A stretch of DNA of 64,000 nt from Undibacter mobilis (GCF_003367195.1 NZ_QRGO01000001.1:2032501-2096500), one strand, 5' to 3'. Counted from the first letter of the stretch, positions 34,160 to 42,285 are shown. The notes: generated by a model from the sequence alone, not told the origin. Program-made: numbers and translations.

Positions 34160-35085
34160 GGTGCGCTCGATACTTTCAGGATATCGATCAGCTTGCGGTC
34201 GCGCCACTTCTGCAAATCGGCGATGGAGCGGTTGCCGGCCTCTTCGGTGACGCCGTCGATGATGAGTTGTTTGTAGTCGAGAACACGCGGATTGCGCATG
34301 TCGTCCATCCAGGTCTGCAAGGCGGGCGTGAGATGATTCATGAAATGCGTCATGCCGCCTTCGCCGCCGGCGAGATGGAAGGTCAGATGCGGGCCCATCA
34401 AAGCCCAGCGCAGGCCGGGACCGTAGGCAATGGCGGCATCGGCATCCGCGACGGAGCAGACGCCATCGGCGACCAGACTCACCGCTTCGCGCCACAGCGC
34501 AGCCTGCAGGCGGTTGGCGACGTGGCCTTTCACTTCCTTTTTGATGTGGATCGGGTGCTTGCCGATTGAACGGTAGAATTCCATCGCTTTGTCGACAGCA
34601 GCCTGCGATGTCTTCTCGCCGGCAACGACTTCGACCAGCGGAATGAGATGCGGCGGGTTGAACGGATGGCCGATGACGCAACGCTCCGGATGCGTACACT
34701 TCACCGTCACGCGCGAGATCAGCAGACCGGACGAACTCGAGGCGATGACGACATCGGGTGCGGTTGCGGCGTCGATTTCCTTGAAGGTCTCGATCTTGAT
34801 GTCTTCGCGCTCCGGCCCGCTTTCCTGCACGAAGCTGACGCCCTCGCAGGCTTCGGTTGGTGAGGTATGGAACGAGAAGCGGTCCTGGCTGGCGCCGGGC
34901 ACCACCCAGCCCAGCGTTTCCAGCGTTGGCCAGGCATTGGCGATGAAGCGCCGCGCGAAGGCCTCGCCCTGCGGTGACGGATCGCTCGCACGCACGTCAT
35001 TGCCTTGCGCCAGAAAGATCGCGGCCCAACTGGCGCCAATCGTTCCGGCTCCGATAACGGCGACGGCTTTCGACATAGACGACAC
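34156..35085 (-). CDS. 3-hydroxyacyl-CoA dehydrogenase-type oxidoreductase, likely carnitine 3-dehydrogenase-like
   Basis: A 309-residue NAD-dependent enzyme. The N-terminal Rossmann motif is AVIGAGTIGASWAAIF (9-24), and HPFNPPHLIPLVEVV holds the catalytic His seen in 3-hydroxyacyl-CoA and L-gulonate or carnitine dehydrogenases. Single-domain C-terminal part with GPGLRWALMGPHLTFHLAGG, a pattern of the carnitine/gulonate dehydrogenase branch. The exact substrate is not clear. Convergent 4-bp overlap with panE copy 1. A 42-residue ORF lies 23 bp upstream. Confidence 0.82.
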   Translation of the reverse strand: MSSMSKAVAVIGAGTIGASWAAIFLAQGNDVRASDPSPQGEAFARRFIANAWPTLETLGWVVPGASQDRFSFHTSPTEACEGVSFVQESGPEREDIKIETFKEIDAATAPDVVIASSSSGLLISRVTVKCTHPERCVIGHPFNPPHLIPLVEVVAGEKTSQAAVDKAMEFYRSIGKHPIHIKKEVKGHVANRLQAALWREAVSLVADGVCSVADADAAIAYGPGLRWALMGPHLTFHLAGGEGGMTHFMNHLTPALQTWMDDMRNPRVLDYKQLIIDGVTEEAGNRSIADLQKWRDRKLIDILKVSSAP

Positions 35086-35108
35086 TCCTGTTGAATGAAT
35101 TCGAAAGC

Positions 35109-35237
35109 TTAGATGGCGCGATAGCTGCCATCGAGCGCGGCGATACTGGCGCCTTCGCCAGAGCAGGGGAGGGTGATGGCTTTGCCGATGTCACCACTGG
35201 TCATGACGGCGATAGCATTTTGCAGCAGCCCCGGCAT
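35109..35237 (-). CDS. Small ORF of 42 residues upstream of the dehydrogenase gene
   Basis: ATG at 35235-35237, preceded on this strand by GGGGGATGCGAA (purine-rich, spacing about 7), and ending in TAA at 35109-35111. The product includes VMTSGDIGKAITLPCSG and ends SIAALDGSYRAI. It could be a genuine small protein, a leader peptide or the C-terminal remnant of a deleted dehydrogenase. 23 bp upstream of the dehydrogenase start, in the same direction. Confidence 0.35.
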   Translation of the reverse strand: MPGLLQNAIAVMTSGDIGKAITLPCSGEGASIAALDGSYRAI

Positions 35238-35294
35238 TTCGCATCCCCCGTTTTGTATTTGGACCGGAGGATAGCGCGCTAGGCCGAGCCTGCG

Positions 35295-35921
35295 CTACTG
35301 GTGCTGCACGATGACCTTGGTGCCCACCGGCACGCGCGAATAGAGGTCCTGGATGTCCTCATTCACCAGCCGGAAGCAGCCTGACGATACGGCCTGCCCA
35401 ATCGTCTGCGGCGCATTGGTGCCGTGGATTCGATACACGGTGCTGCCGATGTAGAGCGCAGCAGCGCCCATCGGATTGCCAGGGCCGCCGGCCATGAAGC
35501 GCGGCAGGTAAGGCTGGCGCTCGATCATCTCCGGCGGCGGCGTCCAGTCCGGCCACTCGGCCTTGCGGGAGATTTTGTGGGTGCCGCCCCACTGGAAGCC
35601 ATCGCGGCCAACTCCGACGCCGTAGCGAAGAGCAGTCTGGTTGTTCTGCACGAGATAGAGAAAGCGATCGGCCGTGTTGACGATGATCGTGCCCGGCGGA
35701 TAGTCGCTGCGAAAGAATACGGGCGTGCGCCGATATTCCGGCGGCAGTTCGACGTCGCGCCCCGTGTCGTCGATGCCCGGATCGGGCTCCTGCATGGTGA
35801 TCGGATAATTGCGGCCGAACGACTGCTGGGCGAGGGCAGGCGGCGTCAATACGCTCAGAGCCATGGCGATCAGGGCTGCGGCCGCGAGAGCAGCGCCGGT
35901 GAGTGAAACGATGCGAGCCAT
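35295..35921 (-). CDS. L,D-transpeptidase (YkuD family), copy 1
   Basis: A 208-residue secreted enzyme that forms 3-3 peptidoglycan crosslinks or anchors proteins. Signal peptide LTGAALAAAALIAMALSVLTPPALAQ. The YkuD catalytic motif is HGTNAPQTIGQAVSSGCFRL near residues 168-187, with catalytic His and Cys. ATRSTVYR-like YIGSTVYRIHG precedes it. GGPGNPMGAAAL is the family landmark. Related to copy 2 at 56331, with which it shares SRKAEWPDW and ERQPYLPRF. The ATG at 35919-35921 gives a normal signal peptide. Confidence 0.92.
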   Translation of the reverse strand: MARIVSLTGAALAAAALIAMALSVLTPPALAQQSFGRNYPITMQEPDPGIDDTGRDVELPPEYRRTPVFFRSDYPPGTIIVNTADRFLYLVQNNQTALRYGVGVGRDGFQWGGTHKISRKAEWPDWTPPPEMIERQPYLPRFMAGGPGNPMGAAALYIGSTVYRIHGTNAPQTIGQAVSSGCFRLVNEDIQDLYSRVPVGTKVIVQHQ

Positions 35922-36084
35922 GAGCGGCCTCCATTCCAAGGGTCTTGCACCCGGATCATAGCACAACAAGCGGCGAGCAAGATTGTGACGGCCGACACAT
36001 CGGTCGCGGTCCCGTTGGCGCAAACAGCGGCCATCGTATAAAAACTGTGTCCGCCGACCAGTTCCGGCGCGAAGGGGCGACGAC

Positions 36085-36492
36085 ATGCGAATTTTCACAA
36101 TGGTAGTGCTGTGTGCAGTGGCCGCATCCACAGGCTTGGCCCGCGCGCAACTGGCGTCTGACATGAAGCTCGAGGATGCCGGCTTCGTTATGCGCCCGGC
36201 CAACACCGCGGCCGAACTTGGGCATGTCAAGCGGTTGCCGCCGCGCCAGTTCGTCAGCCGCATGAAGAACGGCCAGCGCTACTATCTCTACGCCGATCCC
36301 GACCTGTGCAAATGCGTGTTCGTCGGCAACGCCGTGGCGTTCGAGGCCTATCGCGACATGCGCAAGCGCCTGCCGCAGCCCGACGTCGTGCCCGGCGCGG
36401 GCATCAACTCAACCGGTGTCGTCGCCACGGAAATGGACCGCGATGTCTCCGACGTGATCGATGACGGCAACATTCTCGACTGGAAGTTCTAG
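36085..36492 (+). CDS. Conserved hypothetical secreted protein
   Basis: A 135-residue protein. Signal peptide MRIFTMVVLCAVAASTGLARAQ. The mature part has LEDAGFVMRPANTAAELGHVKRLPP, a recurrent rhizobial pattern I have seen in small periplasmic proteins, and DPDLCKCVFVGN with a Cys-x-Cys. The AAELGHVKRLPPRQFV piece precedes a Tyr-rich strand RYYLYADP. No enzymatic motif. Upstream of a small coiled-coil gene on the opposite strand. Confidence 0.75.
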   Translation: MRIFTMVVLCAVAASTGLARAQLASDMKLEDAGFVMRPANTAAELGHVKRLPPRQFVSRMKNGQRYYLYADPDLCKCVFVGNAVAFEAYRDMRKRLPQPDVVPGAGINSTGVVATEMDRDVSDVIDDGNILDWKF

Positions 36493-36569
36493 CCGCCGAA
36501 CGGCCGGAAGGCCGGGGTGATATCGCACAAGTCACACACCAGATGGTGCGTGCCGCAGGGTGACGGCCG

Positions 36570-36776
36570 TTATGACTTGCCCTTATCCATTGCTTCGCGA
36601 AGAGCGATAAGGCGATCGAGTTCGTCCTGCTGTTCGGCAATGCGGCTCGCCGCACGCTCCTCGTCTGCCGCGCCGGAGAACGCCGCGGCCTGTTCGGTCA
36701 ACTGGCGGATATTGTCACGCAGGATCGCAATGCGGTCGTTCAGTTCGTCGCGGGACAAAGTGGGCTCGTTCGCCAT
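36570..36776 (-). CDS. Small coiled-coil protein of unknown function
   Basis: A 68-residue acidic protein predicted to be almost entirely helical: SRDELNDRIAILRDNIRQL and ASRIAEQQDELDRLIALREA have heptad-like spacing of Leu/Ile. The helices are separated by a short AFSGAADEE stretch. ATG at 36774-36776 with GGAGGAAC upstream. No recognised domain; a possible structural or regulatory partner. Confidence 0.65.
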   Translation of the reverse strand: MANEPTLSRDELNDRIAILRDNIRQLTEQAAAFSGAADEERAASRIAEQQDELDRLIALREAMDKGKS

Positions 36777-36845
36777 CGGTTCCTCCGGTTTTCCTCGATA
36801 TTAGGCCGCTTCCCATCCTGTTTGTCACGGCTGGCGCCGGCCTGT

Positions 36846-36867
36846 CACTCCGGGATAGCCCGGAGTG
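36846..36867. repeat. Perfect inverted repeat CACTCCGGG-ATAG-CCCGGAGTG
   Basis: Nine-base perfect arms and a 4-base loop in the 153-bp divergent spacer. It lacks a T tract, so it may be a repeat fragment or an attenuating hairpin and not a classical terminator. Confidence 0.6.
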
Positions 36868-36929
36868 CGCCCCGGCTTGCCTCATCCCTCTGGTCCCGTT
36901 AAAGAAAACGACCCTGGGGAGCTAAGAGT

Positions 36930-38222
36930 ATGCGTGATCGCGTGATTATCGCCGGTGGCGGCATCGGCGGACTGGCGACAGCCCTGACCCTGCACCAGAT
37001 CGGTGTGCCGTGCGTCGTGTTCGAAGCCGTGCGCGATATGCGCCCGCTCGGCGTCGGCATCAATATCCAGCCCAACGCCGTGCGCGAGCTTTACGATCTC
37101 GGCTTCACACAGGCCGATCTCGACCGCGTCGGCGTGCCGGCGAAGGAATGGGCGCTGGTCGGCCTCAACGGCAACGACATCTATTCCGAACCGCGCGGTC
37201 TGGGCGCCGGCTACAACTGGCCGCAATACGCCGTCCATCGCGGTCTGTTCCACATGATGCTGTACGACGCCGTGATCGCGCGTCTCGGCCGCAACGCCGT
37301 CAAGCTCGGCAGCCGCGTCAATGGCTATCGCAAGACCGCGGACGGCGTGACCGCCTTGATCGAGCATCCGGACGGCTCGACCGAAGACGTGCAGGGCGCG
37401 CTGCTCATCGCCGCCGACGGCATCCACTCGGCTATCCGCGCGCAGATGCATCCCAAACAGCCGCCGATCCACTGGGGCGGCGCGGTGATGTGGCGCGGCA
37501 CCACCAAAGGCAAGCCGATCCGTTCCGGCGCCTCGTTCGTCGGTCTCGGCACTCACCGCCACCGCGTCGTGTTTTATCCGATCTCGCATCCCGATCCGGA
37601 GACGGGTCTCGCGACTATCAACTGGATCGCCGAAGTCACGCTGGACAACAGCGACGGCTGGAAACAGGCCGGCTGGTTTCGCCAGGTCGAGACTTCGGAC
37701 TTCGCGCATCACTTCGACGGCTGGGTCTGGGACTGGCTCGACGTGCCGGCGATGATTGCGCAGGCCGACTGTGCTTTTGAAAATCCGATGATCGATCGCG
37801 ATCCGGTCGACACCTGGCAGGACGGGCCGGTGGTGCTGCTCGGCGATGCCGCGCATGCGATGTATCCGACCGGCTCCAACGGCGCCAGCCAGGCAATCAT
37901 CGACGCGCGCACTCTGGGCGCTTGCCTGGTCGCGCAGGGTGCGACACCGGAGGCGCTCGCGTCCTACGACAAGATGCTGTGCGGTCCGATCTCGCAGCTC
38001 ATCTTGCGCAACCGCGGCGCCGGTCCGTTCGGCCTGCTCAATCTTGTGGACGAACGCTGCGGCGGCACCTTCGACAATATCGACGATGTGATCCCGCCGA
38101 AGGAGCGTGCCGAATTCATGGCCGGCTACAAGGCCGCGGCCGGCTTCGCCATCGAGAAGCTGAACGCCGCACCGCGGACCATCGCGCCCGGCGCGCAGGT
38201 GCGAAGCAGGGAAGAAGTCTGA
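36930..38222 (+). CDS. FAD-dependent monooxygenase (flavin-dependent oxidoreductase)
   Basis: A 430-residue class A flavoprotein monooxygenase. FAD-binding GxGxxG is RVIIAGGGIGGLATAL (4-19), and the second FAD motif VVLLGDAAHAMYPTGSNGASQAI is near residues 304-326 (GD motif). The family includes salicylate hydroxylase and PhzS-like proteins; substrate is an aromatic or heteroaromatic compound, not determined here. It is 36 bp upstream of a LysE exporter, so a coupled modify-and-export unit is plausible. Starts after a GGGGAG-type ribosome-binding site. Confidence 0.9.
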   Translation: MRDRVIIAGGGIGGLATALTLHQIGVPCVVFEAVRDMRPLGVGINIQPNAVRELYDLGFTQADLDRVGVPAKEWALVGLNGNDIYSEPRGLGAGYNWPQYAVHRGLFHMMLYDAVIARLGRNAVKLGSRVNGYRKTADGVTALIEHPDGSTEDVQGALLIAADGIHSAIRAQMHPKQPPIHWGGAVMWRGTTKGKPIRSGASFVGLGTHRHRVVFYPISHPDPETGLATINWIAEVTLDNSDGWKQAGWFRQVETSDFAHHFDGWVWDWLDVPAMIAQADCAFENPMIDRDPVDTWQDGPVVLLGDAAHAMYPTGSNGASQAIIDARTLGACLVAQGATPEALASYDKMLCGPISQLILRNRGAGPFGLLNLVDERCGGTFDNIDDVIPPKERAEFMAGYKAAAGFAIEKLNAAPRTIAPGAQVRSREEV

Positions 38223-38258
38223 CCGCGCGGGCTGCGCGCGAAGCGGGAGACGCAACTT

Positions 38259-38897
38259 ATGTCCTCCTATCTCTGGCCGCTCGCGGGCCTCGCGCTCGCC
38301 AACCTGCTCGGCATCATCAGCCCGGGCCCGGCATTCCTGATGGTGAGCCGCGCCGCCGCCAGCCGCAGTCTCGCTATCGGCGTTGCGCTGGGTGCCGGCG
38401 TCGCCGTGGCTGCGACCATCTGGGCCGCCGCGGCGTGCTTCGGCATCGCGCTGCTGATGACGCAATTTGCCTCGGTGTACGGCATCATCCAGATCGCCGG
38501 CGGCGCCTATCTGATCTGGCTCGGCATCAGCGCATGGCGCCACAGCCGGGCGCCGATGGCTGCTGCGCAGACATCCGCAACGCCGGCCTCGCGTGACGGC
38601 CTCGCGCGCGCGGTGCTGACCGGCGCTTGGCTCAGCCTTGGCAATCCGAAGATCATCATTTTCTTCTCCAGCATTTTCGTCGCGCTGCTGCCGCATGATG
38701 CGCCGGTGTGGGTGCGGCTCGTTGCCGTGGCCATTGTCGGCGTGCAGGAAATTTCCTGGTACACGATCGTCGCCTTCGTGTTCTCGCGACCGCGTGTGCA
38801 GGCGGCCTATGGGCGCGCCCGCGTCTGGATCGAGCGGGCGCTGGGCACGGTGCTGATCGGCCTCGGCGCGCGGATTCTGGTGGCGGTGAGACTTTAA
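38259..38897 (+). CDS. LysE/RhtB family amino acid exporter
   Basis: A 212-residue membrane protein with about six helices. The family landmark NLLGIISPGPAFLMVSRAAASRS is at residues 15-37, and GAYLIWLGISAWRH is near 83-96, then LGNPKIIIFFSSIF, all typical of LysE/RhtB efflux proteins for basic amino acids, homoserine or threonine. Probably co-transcribed with the FAD monooxygenase gene (36-bp gap). Confidence 0.92.
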   Translation: MSSYLWPLAGLALANLLGIISPGPAFLMVSRAAASRSLAIGVALGAGVAVAATIWAAAACFGIALLMTQFASVYGIIQIAGGAYLIWLGISAWRHSRAPMAAAQTSATPASRDGLARAVLTGAWLSLGNPKIIIFFSSIFVALLPHDAPVWVRLVAVAIVGVQEISWYTIVAFVFSRPRVQAAYGRARVWIERALGTVLIGLGARILVAVRL

Positions 38898-38900
38898 CTC

Positions 38901-38942
38901 GTCATTCCGGCTTCGCTCACATCGTTCGCGCGCCGGAATGAC
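38901..38942. repeat. GTCATTCCGG / CCGGAATGAC palindromic element
   Basis: A 10-bp perfect inverted repeat (38901-38910, 38933-38942) starting 3 bp after the LysE stop. Same family as 9879 and 11667; possible terminator. Confidence 0.8.
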
Positions 38943-38959
38943 AGGCGTGATTCATCGCC

Positions 38960-39470
38960 CGCGTTCTTTGGTCGGCCCCGGGCAGGCCGCAGTCCTGAAC
39001 ATCATTCCAAGTGCGCACTCGATAAGACGAGGGCGCGCGGAACGCCGGGGCCCAACAACCCCATGACTCTGTGCGCGTGTTGGTTTGGTAGTGCGCACAG
39101 ACGTCGTCGCCACGGAAATTGCCGGACTTCCGGCGTTCCGCACGCGGTGTTTCTAGGTTTGCTCCGCGCCGTTCCCGGTGGTCGTCCGTTCGTCATCGGC
39201 CTGTTCACAGCCCGACAACGCTCCACCGAAGGGGCAGGCAACTCGCCGGTCCTGTTCTGACCAGGACCGGGTACCGGCCGTCAGGGCCCCGGCACGCGGC
39301 AGGCGTGCAGGAATCCCGGCGCGGCTTGGACCGCCGGGAGGGGAAAGCTGCGCCGCATCTCCGACGCCCCGTGCCCGGCCACCGCTCCCCGCCCCGCATC
39401 TGAAGATGCTGTACAGACACCCCTCGCAGAAGGGGCGGGATGGAGGGGAATATAGACCTAGGGCCGAAAG
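38960..39470. other. GC-rich structured non-coding block B
   Basis: Roughly 510 bp without a coding gene. It carries long matching arms: CCGGCGTTCCG (39130-39140) with CGGAACGCCGG (39038-39048); the octamer GTGCGCAC occurs twice, near 39011 and 39093. Further stems are CCGGTCCTG/CAGGACCGG near 39249-39270 and CCCCT-type pairs near 39420-39444. The end reads GGGGCGGGATGGAGGGGAATATAG. From memory very similar sequence recurs in Bradyrhizobium-like genomes; not checked. Possible structured RNA or mobile repeat. Confidence 0.5.
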
Positions 39471-39494
39471 TCGTCAAGGGATAAATTCCGCCCT

Positions 39495-39584
39495 TATGGT
39501 GAGGAGGGCCGAAGGCCCGTCTCGAACCATGGGGCGGCCTCGTGGTTCGAGACGCGTTGCTTCGCAACGCTCCTCACCATGAGG
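39495..39584. repeat. GTGAGGAG...GTCTCGAA...CTCCTCACCATGAGG palindromic repeat
   Basis: Holds GTCTCGAACCATGG and its inverted partner GTGGTTCGAGACGC, then CTTCGCAACGCTCCTCACC. Same family as the copy at 21253-21358 (shared GTCTCGAA and GCTCCTCA..ATGAGG). Directly follows block B. Confidence 0.8.
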
Positions 39585-39688
39585 CCGGTCGGGCGACGGC
39601 GCATGCGCTCCGGCGCATGGAGCCACAACGGAACCCGCGCGCGGCCCGGCGGTTCTTATCCCGACCAAGCGACGAAGGGATTGTCACG

Positions 39689-39862
39689 ATGGGTTTCGAA
39701 GGCGGCCTTCTGGGCCTGATCATTCTGGTGGCCGACATCTGGGCCGTCGTTCAGATCCTCAAAAGCAGCCAGAGCGGCGGCTCCAAGCTGTTCTGGATTC
39801 TGCTGATCCTGCTGCTGCCGGTGATCGGCCTGCTGGTGTGGCTGGTGGCCGGCCGCCGGTAA
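39689..39862 (+). CDS. Small PLDc_N-type membrane protein
   Basis: A 57-residue protein with two hydrophobic helices: GLIILVADIWAVVQIL and FWILLILLLPVIGLLVWLVAG. This hairpin matches the phospholipase D N-terminal-like (PLDc_N) module found alone in small bacterial membrane proteins. The ATG at 39689 lies after GAAGGGA. Function unknown. Confidence 0.8.
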   Translation: MGFEGGLLGLIILVADIWAVVQILKSSQSGGSKLFWILLILLLPVIGLLVWLVAGRR

Positions 39863-39869
39863 CGCCGCC

Positions 39870-40160
39870 TCAGCGGCCGCGGCCGGCCTCCACCTGACAG
39901 GCGCGGTGCAGCGGCGGATACATCCGCTCCATCTCGGTCTGCGTGACCGGCTCGTTCTCGTCGAACTGTTCGTGCATGCAGGCGCAATAGCGCTGCTTGC
40001 TCTCGGCCGAGCCGCGCTCGTTGCGCAGGCCATCGGCGCAGGCCGCAATCCAGGCGCGGTCAGCGGCGCTGAGCGGCGCCGTGTCCGCGCGCGCGGCCGT
40101 GATGGACGCAACAAGGACGAAGGCGAGGAGGAGGGGGCGAGACCGCAGGCGCGCTGGCAT
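39870..40160 (-). CDS. Small secreted Cys-containing protein
   Basis: A 96-residue protein from the ATG at 40158-40160. Signal peptide RSRPLLLAFVLVASITAARA. The mature region has WIAACADGLRNERG and QRYCACMHEQFDENE, giving Cys residues that may pair. A periplasmic helical protein of the type often next to small membrane genes in Rhizobiales. No named domain. An upstream start to 40220 adds only Arg-rich residues. Confidence 0.65.
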   Translation of the reverse strand: MPARLRSRPLLLAFVLVASITAARADTAPLSAADRAWIAACADGLRNERGSAESKQRYCACMHEQFDENEPVTQTEMERMYPPLHRACQVEAGRGR

Positions 40161-40223
40161 GAGACCCGTTGGATAGAGCGGCATCTGACGGCGCAAGCCT
40201 AGCACAGGACAACAGCGCAAGGC

Positions 40224-40496
40224 TCAGCGCCCTTGCGCGCGCCGCGCCAGCTGCTGCACCCGCGTCTCCAGCGCGCGCAACGTCGTCTCCGCCTTGAAGG
40301 CGCGCTCGCGCCAGTAGCGCGCATCGGCCTGCGCGCGGGCGATCGCCTCGTCGCCGTTCTCCAGACGCAGGCGGCGCGGCGCATATTTCAGGACAGCGGT
40401 GGTGGCGCCGAGATGGCGGTGATGAGCGGCACTGGCTGGCGGCAGGAGCAGGAGGGCTTCGATGCTGTCGTTGAACAAGGTCAAGGCAAACTCCAC
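40224..40496 (-). CDS. Small hypothetical protein
   Basis: A 90-residue protein; MEFALTLFNDSIEALLLLPPASAAHHRH then a helical, Arg/Ala-rich C-terminal half ARYWRERAFKAETTLRALET. No signal peptide that I trust and no recognised domain. It could be a regulator or an adaptor; called mainly on a codon-bias basis and position. Confidence 0.5.
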   Translation of the reverse strand: MEFALTLFNDSIEALLLLPPASAAHHRHLGATTAVLKYAPRRLRLENGDEAIARAQADARYWRERAFKAETTLRALETRVQQLARRAQGR

Positions 40497-40576
40497 GGCG
40501 AAAGCTGCGGATTGGAACGCCCGGCGGCGATACCTGGTTCCACGCAGCCGCGCGTCCCGGCTGATTTTTCGTGGGG

Positions 40577-41473
40577 CTAGAACTGCATACGGCCGGTGAG
40601 CGCGCCGGCATAGGCGGTGATGTCGTCGCGCAGGATGACCTGCCCGGCGATGCCGAGCTGCCAGCGCGGCGACAGAAGATCGAGACCGATGCCGAGCGGA
40701 AATTCGCTCCGGGTGCCTTCGGACGGGCTGCGCTTGAGATCATGGGCATAGCCGGCCGATACCCAGGCGCGGCCGGTCTCGAACGGCAGCGCCAGGCGCA
40801 CATTGCCGACGAGCTGCGAGGCATCGGTGGTTTCCGACGGCGTGAACTGAAAGTCGGTCGCCAGCGGATTGATGGCCTCGAGATAAGCCGGCCGGTTGTT
40901 GCTGCTGTAGCGATGCGACAGGCTCGTGGTCGCGAGAAAGCGCGCCACCGGCAGCGTCAGCGCGGCGCCGACGGAGCTGGCGTAGGACGTGGACTCGTAG
41001 CTGGTGCGGTAGACCGGCATCAGGTTGGTGCCGTCGCGGGTCTGGTCGCTCGACCAGCGCGTCACTGTGAACGAAACCGGGAAGCTCAGGAACAGCCAGG
41101 GCGAGTAGACGCCATAACCGGTGAGGCTCACGCCGCGCGAATCCACGCGCATGTTCTGCGCGTCGGTTTGCGCCTTGGCGCTGAGCGCGGCGACGGCGGC
41201 GCCGAGTACCAGCTGATCCTGCGCCGTGAACGGCGAGGCGAAGCGGCGGTCGTAGCCGGCCTGGAACGACTGCGTCGTGACCGTGCGCGACAGAGCGGGC
41301 CGCTTGTCATTGATACGGCCGGCGCCGGCGGCGGCCCAGACGCCGTTGTCGAGCGAGCGATATTGCGACAGCGCGTCGGTGATCGCGCCGATGCGGTTGG
41401 CGAGTTGCGTGCTCTCCTGCGCCAGCGCGGGCGTTGCGGCGAGGGCGGCGATGACGGCGAGGCGGAGGCGCAT
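40577..41473 (-). CDS. Predicted outer-membrane beta-barrel protein
   Basis: A 298-residue secreted protein with signal peptide LAVIAALAATPALAQ. After about residue 55 the sequence shows the alternating pattern of an amphipathic barrel (VTTQSFQAGYDRRF, WSSDQTRDGTNLMPVYRTSYE, TTSLSHRYSSNNRPAYL) and ends TGRMQF with the C-terminal Phe typical of BAM substrates. Similar to small autotransporter-like barrels. Followed by a lipoprotein gene 12 bp upstream on the transcript, so the two may form one unit. Confidence 0.72.
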   Translation of the reverse strand: MRLRLAVIAALAATPALAQESTQLANRIGAITDALSQYRSLDNGVWAAAGAGRINDKRPALSRTVTTQSFQAGYDRRFASPFTAQDQLVLGAAVAALSAKAQTDAQNMRVDSRGVSLTGYGVYSPWLFLSFPVSFTVTRWSSDQTRDGTNLMPVYRTSYESTSYASSVGAALTLPVARFLATTSLSHRYSSNNRPAYLEAINPLATDFQFTPSETTDASQLVGNVRLALPFETGRAWVSAGYAHDLKRSPSEGTRSEFPLGIGLDLLSPRWQLGIAGQVILRDDITAYAGALTGRMQF

Positions 41474-41485
41474 GGCTTGCCTCCG

Positions 41486-41854
41486 CTACAGCGAAGGCGG
41501 GGCGGGCGAGGTGCCAGCGGCGCCAGGCAGGCCGGCTGGTCCGCTGAGCCACCACTGTCCCGGGACGTAGTCCCCACGGTTGATAAAGGTCCCCAGAATG
41601 ATCGCGTATTCCCGGCTCGGGTAATAGACGCGGCGAAAACCTCGCGCGCCGTTCCTGTCGATTTGCTCAACCAGGAAATACCCGTTGGACGGGCCGTCCG
41701 AGAAATATTCGAAGATCACATTGCCGACGCCAGGCACGTTGACCGTCGTTCGCTGGAACAGATCGAGCGGACAACTCGCGCCCTGCAGCAGCAGCGCCAG
41801 CGCGAACAGCGCGCCGACCCGATAGCGCCACGACCACCGCTTCCACGCCGTCAT
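41486..41854 (-). CDS. Predicted lipoprotein upstream of the barrel gene
   Basis: A 122-residue protein from the ATG at 41852-41854. The lipobox is in ALFALALLLQGASCPLD, with Cys28. The mature part has GVGNVIFEYFSDGPSNGYFLVEQ and a short C-terminal Pro/Ala tail. The lipoprotein is expressed first and the beta-barrel gene starts 12 bp after its stop, suggesting a coupled outer-membrane pair. No family named. Confidence 0.65.
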   Translation of the reverse strand: MTAWKRWSWRYRVGALFALALLLQGASCPLDLFQRTTVNVPGVGNVIFEYFSDGPSNGYFLVEQIDRNGARGFRRVYYPSREYAIILGTFINRGDYVPGQWWLSGPAGLPGAAGTSPAPPSL

Positions 41855-41988
41855 TGCCAGCCCCCATCCAATTCCGGACGGGCCCAGACCGAGCGAGTGT
41901 CTGCACGGCGCCCCTTCCGGTATCAGGGTGGCGGATAATACCGGGAGTTGCAACGGCGGATTGCGGCCTGTGGACGACGGCGCGCCCG

Positions 41989-42285
41989 CTATTTGAGCGT
42001 CAGCGCCACGGGCCCGGACACCGCGTCGGTGACGCCAAGGCCGCCTCCCAGATCCTCGAGCGTGTCGCGGAAGGAATTGAGCGTGACGATCATGCTGGGC
42101 CGCGCCGCGACAATCGCGTCCGTGCTCTCCCATTCGGCGATGATGCAGTAGCGCTGCTCGCCTGTCTTGATGATGCTGGCATGGCGCAGGCCGGGCCATT
42201 CGGCGCCGATGTTCTTGTGGGCGTCGAGGAAGTCCTGGTCGCGGCCCGGCTTCACCTTGAAACGCACGGCGTTGAAGGCCGTCAT
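41989..42285 (-). CDS. Antibiotic-biosynthesis-monooxygenase-like (ABM) domain protein
   Basis: A 98-residue ferredoxin-like domain. MTAFNAVRFKVKPGRDQDFLDAHKN followed by KTGEQRYCIIAEWESTDAIVAARP matches the dimeric alpha/beta ABM fold, which includes heme-degrading IsdG-like proteins and small quinol monooxygenases. No heme-binding residues are certain. Function unknown. ATG at 42283-42285. Confidence 0.75.
   Translation of the reverse strand: MTAFNAVRFKVKPGRDQDFLDAHKNIGAEWPGLRHASIIKTGEQRYCIIAEWESTDAIVAARPSMIVTLNSFRDTLEDLGGGLGVTDAVSGPVALTLK

Noticed and set aside
36882..38696. 604-codon minus-strand open frame
   Set aside because: Antisense to the FAD monooxygenase and LysE genes, which have clear family motifs.
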